Assembly (NCBI GenBank): GCA_947044365.1
Contig: OX345641.1
Location: 4,061,960 to 4,125,959, forward strand
DNA from: Petrosia ficiformis
Taxonomy: Eukaryota; Porifera; Demospongiae; Haplosclerida; Petrosiidae
Direction of reading: 5' to 3'
Length of the DNA: 64,000 nucleotides
Shown: positions 58,434-64,000 of the stretch, piece by piece
Layout of the letters: each line of letters begins with the position of its first letter
Numbering within the stretch: position 1 is the first letter of the stretch
Notes under the pieces: generated by a model
The model's database searches: none
The model's input: only the letters and a program-made list of their open reading frames with translations
What the model was told of the DNA's origin: nothing
Position numbers and translations under genes: made by a program

Positions 58434-59320
58434 CACGGGCACGTGCCCGTGCGTAGCTACATGTACGCTACTGAATCTCAGTATAATTATTTAGTGATTA
58501 GAATATATTTTGAGTGAATCTGTAGTGTATTTCTTGTGCTGATACAAGATATATAAGGATGCCTATTATCTCAAGCTTGGAAGGAATTAAACGTTTCATA
58601 GCTTCCAAGAATATCTCTTTATTAAAGATACACCAAGAGTAGTTTGTATCTGAGGGAGATGGTATAGAAGACAGAATTGTGTTAGCTGCTGCTTTGTTGT
58701 AAGCCAAATTTTATGAAATCTATTAAAGGAAGGTGAAGTTTTACTTTTCACTGGCTTACTGCATGGGTGGAGGAATAAGAACAGTGTAGTGTATTGATCA
58801 GAGAAAGATATGGGAGGAGAAAAAAAAGTCTATGATTGTCTATAAGTTAGTGTTAGACTCCAGGTAGTACACATGGTGAGTGATAAACTCCTAGGTTTTG
58901 CCTTAGAGTTAATATACACTGCATCCAGTCTATTGCATAGTTCACAGACTATATTATATTGAAACATTAAGTGGTTGATCCATTACAAATAATTATTGTG
59001 TATGCCATGAACCAATGTAACAATCCCTTTCATTCTATTAATGTAATATGCTACATTTAATAAATAGCGTAGATCCCTGATATGGGTCCAACCAATATTT
59101 TTATAATTTTTATGACACATACATGTACACTTTGTATACGTAGTTAATTGCAGTGGCTTAGTAAATTAATGGGTGTGGCACATAATGGAATGCGGTCAAA
59201 CTCTAAAGACCACACATAGGATCTCCACCTGAAATATATTTCCTAAAGTTCTTTTAAAAATTAATAGTAGATATTCAAAATAATAACAATAATGGGCCAT
59301 TGGGTTTCTGGTATGACTAT
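58434..59320. other. Gene-free stretch
   Basis: No supported gene; one partial copy of repeat D at 59110-59190. Confidence 0.45.
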
Positions 59321-60285
59321 GATTACGTTCTGTTGGACCACAAAGCAATAAGGATACTTTTTCCACCATAATTCTATAACCCAAAAACTTTCCCTAAGTA
59401 TGCTATATTGTTCAGGCAAGTGACGTATCTATAAAGAAGTCTGTATAGATAAAGATGAATGTATGATTGATCATACATGTAAAGATAAAACTTGCATTGC
59501 CAGTAAAAAACTATCATCACAATATAGAGTATACATAATTATAATAATAATTATATTATATATTATGACTGTGATTACGGTCTGTTGGACCACAAAGCAA
59601 TAAGATTACTTTTTCCATCATAATTGCCGAGCACCTTAATGCGAGGCAACTAATCCGGGAGTGTAGTGAAATCTCGACCTTAGTTTGTATATATAAATAT
59701 ATAAATATATAAATAAATAAATAAATATATATATATATGTGGTTCTGTCATGCTTAGGAATGCAATAATTAAACGTACGACCACAGGCACGTTAATTCGT
59801 AGACCGCGTGTACTGTTGATGGCGTACTGCTCTAATGTAGAGACGAGTGAGGAACCTAAGCTCACAGCACGCCTTCGACGCCTAGCTACACTGAGAAAAA
59901 GAAGCAAAATGTGAGAGCTACAGAAGAGGCCAAGACAGAGGAGAAATTAAGAGGTAGAGAACAGAAACAGCAAAATCTAGACGAGAGTGAACGACAGGCA
60001 AGACAATCCCGTGTATGTTAGCATCATCGCAAGGATCACAAGATGACAGACAAATCACTAAATTCTCTCTTCTTTCCTGCCATTATAAGTGTCAAAGTCA
60101 AATAATTATAACATTGTGTGACTAAAACCACACCTTTCTGGATATTAATCGACTATAGTGTAGTGCGAGCGAGGCAGTCTGCGCATACGTATTCCTAGTT
60201 ATATCTTGTTACTTTCATTGTTACACCAAAACTTTCCCTACATATGCCATGATATCCAGGCAAGTTACGTATCTATATAGTGCTA
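59321..60285. repeat. Direct repeat pair, second copy interrupted by a 0.6 kb insertion
   Basis: 59321-59435 (ctgttggaccacaaagcaat..aactttccctaagtatgc..caagtgacgtatctat) recurs as two pieces, 59573-59622 and 60232-60285. The interrupting 59623-60230 contains a plus-strand stretch LTARLRRLATLRKRSK, one stop/shift, then RATEEAKTEEKLRGREQKQQ, similar in style to charged RASETEEQRQARL repeats of some invertebrate transposon proteins. Its termini are not resolved. Confidence 0.5.
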
Positions 60286-60570
60286 AAACATTTCTTTTTA
60301 AACACTGAAGTGTGAAGTTTAATGAAAACAATGTATACAGTATACTAATTGTGAAGTTCAGCAAAAAATAGTACTTTTATATAGTTTGAAAATTTTTCAT
60401 TGTAAAACTCAATAATTATATATATTGAGAAAATAGCATCCCATATTTTCTTTGTAATGGCTATATATGTATCAAGTATTGTTGATGGCACTAGTGTCTC
60501 TACCTTTCTGTGTACTCGAAAGCTGGGGCCTGAGGAAGTAATTGTAACTGGCTTGATTGATGAACTGACT

Positions 60571-61173
60571 GAATAGTCTCGCAAGCCAGAATCCTCCCCT
60601 TTTTTGAGATCGGACAGCGGGAAGGGAGTCTAGTCAATTGAGTTGACTTTTCTGTCCCAGCTAAGGAATTTGGCTGCATGTAAACTGTGAATATCATTAT
60701 TACTCGTTAGAAGACGGCAAGTAAAAGTGCACTGTTTTTTTGTTTTTTTTCGACTGTTATTGTTACTCTTTTGTCTTTTTAAACTACATATGACGTTCCT
60801 GGAAAATTAAAATAATGATCGTAAATTTTGGGGAATGGAGAGACTTTCCAGATCTGGTCTGTAAGCAAGAGAGTGTATCAATTCCTGTGAAAAGTCAGCT
60901 ACTGCTTCTTTCTGCCTCATCTTCAAACTAACCCTAAATTCTTAGTGAAATAATGTATCAATTGTTCAATATATAGCTACATTGTATCTTAGTTTTAACA
61001 CAGATGTAGAATAAATAATAATAACAATATTCACAGTTTTCATGTGGTTAAATTTTCATACCAACACCTGCTGCCAAATTCCTTAGCTGGGACAGCAAGA
61101 TCAACTCGATTGAACAGACTCTCTCCCCGTCGTCCGATCTCAAAAAGGGGATGGGTCTGGCTCGCGAGACTGA
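60571..61173. mobile_element. Inverted-repeat element with MULE-like ends, 0.6 kb
   Basis: Left AGTCTCGCAAGCCAGA; right inverted AGTCTCGCGAGCCAGA. Each continues with CCTCCCC/CATCCCC, TTTTTGAGATCGGAC and CCCAGCTAAGGAATTTGGC (arms about 110-140 bp). The end motif resembles the AGYCTCGCCAGGC end of the 31281-32000 element. No clear target duplication and no transposase. Confidence 0.65.
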
Positions 61174-61740
61174 AGTACTCTTTCAAGGTTCTAAATGATG
61201 ACTTCCTTGTGTCTGAAACTAAACAACTTATCACACTTCCTGGATAACATTTCTCTGCTATATACAACAGTTATTAGCAGTTTTACATTCTTTCTGAAGT
61301 TTCATGGCTGGTCTGTAGCTCAAAAGCACGTTGTTTTAAGTGCCATGGCCATTAATTGACTGACCCCGGCCCCCCAGGAATGACGCAACTACCTTAACAA
61401 CACATAGTCGCGCAAGTGACACAAACATATATATATGTATATATATATATATATATAGATTCAACCCTGCGGAAAGCAATTATAGGGATGGCCCTGTGGG
61501 CCATAAAAAAAAAAAACATTTCAGTGAAAATAAATTCGGTAACTATACATTAAATTGTGTATATACATTAAATTGTACATAAAAGCAATTTCATAATTAT
61601 TATAATCAAAAATAATAATAATGTATATCAGTGCTGCAGGTTCTATGAAAATGGTCATTACAAATTAAATGTACGAAATTGAAGGGATTTTAATTAATAT
61701 GATTAATGTTGATTTTATATATAATACTTTTCTAATTTTC

Positions 61741-61910
61741 TTCAGCATTTTGGCTGTCAGTACGTAGTTGTGTTGGTTCATCTTCTTCACTCTCTAAATT
61801 ACCTTCTCTATTAGTACTATTATTTGATGTAGTTTTTCAGTTGTTTAACACTTCACTAACCCAGGTTTCATTTTCATTCACAGTAGTTTGTTTTCATAAC
61901 TAAAATAATA
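61741..61910 (-). pseudogene. C-terminal tail of a third SLC15/POT-type copy
   Basis: Minus-strand exon-like remnant ending NLESEEDEPTQLRTDSQNAE before its stop at about 61739. This parallels the SEEDELTQLCNYSKNPELNY terminus of the intact gene 130 bp upstream. It lies just downstream in the same orientation; the membrane domain is gone. Confidence 0.6.
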
Positions 61911-62036
61911 ATAAAATGAAGGGGAAACAAAAAACTTTCAATAAAACTATGCATACAATGAAGATAAAGTGATTTTAATTAGTATGATCACTGTTGATAA
62001 GTACAATTATAATTATATAAAATCAGTTTCTTTGAT

Positions 62037-63773
62037 TTAATAATTTAGTTCAGGGTTTTTGCTGTAATTACATAATTGTGTTAGTTCATCTTCTTCACTC
62101 TCTTCCTCTTCTTCTTCTTCTCTATTGTGTAGTAGTTCTCTTTCATATTGTTCCTCAATAATGGCTTGTTCATTCACAATCTCATCTCTCTCACGATAAC
62201 GATAAAATGTACAAACCAAAGAAAATGATACAATAGAAAGAAATATGCCCAAACCCTTCACACCATGATATATATTCCAAGTAGTTGTTTCTACCATGTA
62301 TCCATTGAGGATGTTAATTACTACATATTTGATAGAGAGATTTGCATACCAAATTCCAATTAATAATCCTTTCATTGTATATGGTGCTTGCGCACATATG
62401 AACTCAAGAACTGTCATGAAAACTAGTAAATAAGATAATCCATGAAGTATTTGTGGTATTATTAGCAATAAGAATAAGTTATCATGTGTTGGAACTTCAG
62501 GGCAAACTGTTTCACATGTTCCATTTACTACAGCATTAGTATTTGCAAGTAGACATAGAGTAGTAATAGAAGAATTGTTATTTGTGAATTCAGTTAACTC
62601 ATTTAAATAGCATTGAGAAATATGTTCTGTAGAAGCTGTTAACAAACTTATAATAGGATAAATTCCTTCTCTTATTAAACAAATGAATAATCCTAAATGA
62701 ACCCTTTTTAGTAAGTTTGGAGTATATTTAGCAAAATACTTCTTTATAAAGAATTGATACAGTGGTATTCCAATCAGAATCACAAGTAATGTTACATGTT
62801 CTGGATTCACTACTAGCAATAGCATAGTCCACATTGTAGGACATCCTAAGTTATACATCATGTATTGACTGAGTGAATATCCATCACCCGATAATTGGAA
62901 ACCAAACAAAGATATTATGAGAAGTAAAAGTTGTAGAAGTGTTTTGACATCTTCAACTTGTTCATTTGTAAAAGGTCCACCATATTTGTTTTTGCCCAAA
63001 TTTATACGAGATGGAATATCATTCTCCCAGTATGTGAAAGCACTACGATTAACTGGATATTTGTGTTTCCAGGCAAATGTTATGACATTGACAATCAATT
63101 TAAAAGGACTACTTTGTACTGGGTTGATGTAGACATTTTTGGATTTTCTTATGATGCATAAACCAAGGATAAACAGGATACATTGAATTATGGACGAAGT
63201 TAACATCATCCAACCAAATATCGTGTTATCTTGAAAAGGATATTGTAAATTAGTTGTACATTGTTGTTGCATATAAACTAGTACTGCAAGAAGAATATAA
63301 AATATCACAAGTGGACCTAACTGTAGACTCCAATAATACCAGTGAATAAAGGAACTTAACTTTCTTGATGAAGCTTCAAGCATTTGATCCATGCCAAATT
63401 GAATGGCATTTGCTTCATACATTCCTAAGCCTGAAATTCCAGTGATTAGTATTGGTACTAGAAGAATAATCCTAGCAGTTAACCTGTTTGAAAACATTTC
63501 TGGTTTACAAATATATATTATTGCTCCAATTAACAATAGTAAAGAACTGACTAAGACTGAACAAAATGCTAGCTTTATCATTCTGTACTGTGTTACACAC
63601 ACATCAGCAATCAATCCAAATAATGGATACATGAGAAAAGTAAGACCTTGCACTGCATTCCATATTGTTATATCACGACTTGTCAATACATGGTAGATCC
63701 AATCATTTGTAGTGACAATAAAAAAATGAATCAAGAGACATGTTGATAGAGTAAAACAAGGAGTATCATTCAT
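62037..63773 (-). CDS. SLC15/POT-family proton-coupled peptide transporter-like protein
   Basis: Intact 578-residue single-exon CDS. I take ATG at 63773 (MNDTPCFTLS); two codons upstream an in-frame GTG aligns with an ATG in the pseudogene copy. About 12 membrane helices. POT signatures: GLTFLMYPLFGLIADV in the first TM pair, YRMIKLAF, then FGMDQMLEASSRKLSSFIHW and YYWSLQLGP (the FGADQ..FFxWFY block). The cytosolic loop has KHKYPVNRSAFTYWEND, IPSRINLGKNKYGGPF and TNEQVEDVKTL, close to invertebrate SLC15-type proteins. The large extracellular loop has Cys and glycosylation sequons; APYTMKGLLIGIWYANLS lies near TM 10-11; the tail is very acidic. The classic ExxER motif of TM1 is not evident, so proton coupling is uncertain. 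A 5'UTR donor (TTTCAGGTACT) lies just upstream. Confidence 0.85.
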   Translation of the reverse strand: MNDTPCFTLSTCLLIHFFIVTTNDWIYHVLTSRDITIWNAVQGLTFLMYPLFGLIADVCVTQYRMIKLAFCSVLVSSLLLLIGAIIYICKPEMFSNRLTARIILLVPILITGISGLGMYEANAIQFGMDQMLEASSRKLSSFIHWYYWSLQLGPLVIFYILLAVLVYMQQQCTTNLQYPFQDNTIFGWMMLTSSIIQCILFILGLCIIRKSKNVYINPVQSSPFKLIVNVITFAWKHKYPVNRSAFTYWENDIPSRINLGKNKYGGPFTNEQVEDVKTLLQLLLLIISLFGFQLSGDGYSLSQYMMYNLGCPTMWTMLLLVVNPEHVTLLVILIGIPLYQFFIKKYFAKYTPNLLKRVHLGLFICLIREGIYPIISLLTASTEHISQCYLNELTEFTNNNSSITTLCLLANTNAVVNGTCETVCPEVPTHDNLFLLLIIPQILHGLSYLLVFMTVLEFICAQAPYTMKGLLIGIWYANLSIKYVVINILNGYMVETTTWNIYHGVKGLGIFLSIVSFSLVCTFYRYRERDEIVNEQAIIEEQYERELLHNREEEEEEESEEDELTQLCNYSKNPELNY

Positions 63774-64000
63774 CTTCACTTACTTTGAATAGTACCTGAA
63801 ACCGAAAGGATCTTGGCGTAGAATGGGGGTGTGTCTAATGAGGCAGTATTGGGGGCCTTCATAAAATGTCGCTATGAAATTGCCAGGGGATAAAAACTAG
63901 AGTCAGTCAGGCTTTGTAACTTGTGAGTGTCTTATTAATTGTTTGTCATGAGTGACAGACTTGAGCGAACCACGTATTTGCAGTGACGGAAAGACGCAGA
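63774..64000 (-). other. 5' flank of the SLC15-type gene
   Basis: Contains the putative 5'UTR splice donor and, further upstream, sequence partly conserved with the flank of the 12.5-14.0 kb pseudogene (gtttgtaactt near 63912). No separate gene. Confidence 0.4.

Overview
The window is eukaryotic and metazoan. It is very AT-rich, with short exons bounded by GT..AG introns, TATA/TA microsatellites, and a dense load of decayed DNA transposons and MITEs plus two retroelements. The mix of gene families (BEN-domain genes tied to Tc1-like transposases, a ZU5 fragment, an SLC15-type transporter, purple acid phosphatase, divergent polyubiquitin, large unnamed multicopy families) best fits a demosponge such as Amphimedon. 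That placement is inference from composition and family content; no diagnostic host marker gene was seen.

Layout. 1-5.3 kb is repeats only (hAT-type MITE, a foldback MITE, an inverted pair of one repeat, microsatellites). 5.87-7.05 kb (-) is an intact intronless gene for five ubiquitin-like domains, followed by a non-LTR reverse-transcriptase remnant. 12.5-14.0 kb (-) is a broken SLC15/POT transporter; a complete paralogue lies at 62.0-63.8 kb (-), with the tail of a third copy beside it. 14.87-15.49 kb and 56.66-57.16 kb are two copies of one TTAA-flanked, piggyBac-type MITE. 16.46-22.05 kb is a 5.6 kb EnSpm/CACTA-like element (CACTG ends, TA duplication, subterminal GGGTGTA repeats) with two divergent multi-exon genes; it appears to have landed in a ZU5-domain exon.

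22.7-54.0 kb (-) is a single 15-exon purple acid phosphatase gene spread over 31 kb. Exon phases fit throughout except for two lesions: a 1-nt frameshift in exon 11 and a 17-nt deletion in exon 13 that removes the last metal-binding motif. Its intron 5 contains a 16.9 kb Tc1/mariner-type element, W (30105-46990), which is itself packed with insertions: a PIF/Harbinger-type MITE, a Mutator-like element inside the W transposase, a Ngaro-type tyrosine-recombinase retrotransposon (34899-38993), and a nest X > repeat A > Y > V (39029-45957).

The main discovery candidate is that W, Y and V each pair a Tc1/mariner-type transposase with a convergently transcribed, multi-exon BEN-domain gene. W, Y and a short non-autonomous relative Z (49040-50066) share CAGTAC termini and CpG-rich, alternating purine/pyrimidine subterminal arrays. 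This looks like a family of two-gene Tc1/mariner transposons with a BEN-domain accessory factor. All copies here carry at least one lesion.

54.6-62 kb holds relics: the last exons of a second phosphatase gene, an unnamed cysteine-rich/acidic gene in pieces, a second copy of the Harbinger-type MITE, and several small inverted-repeat elements.
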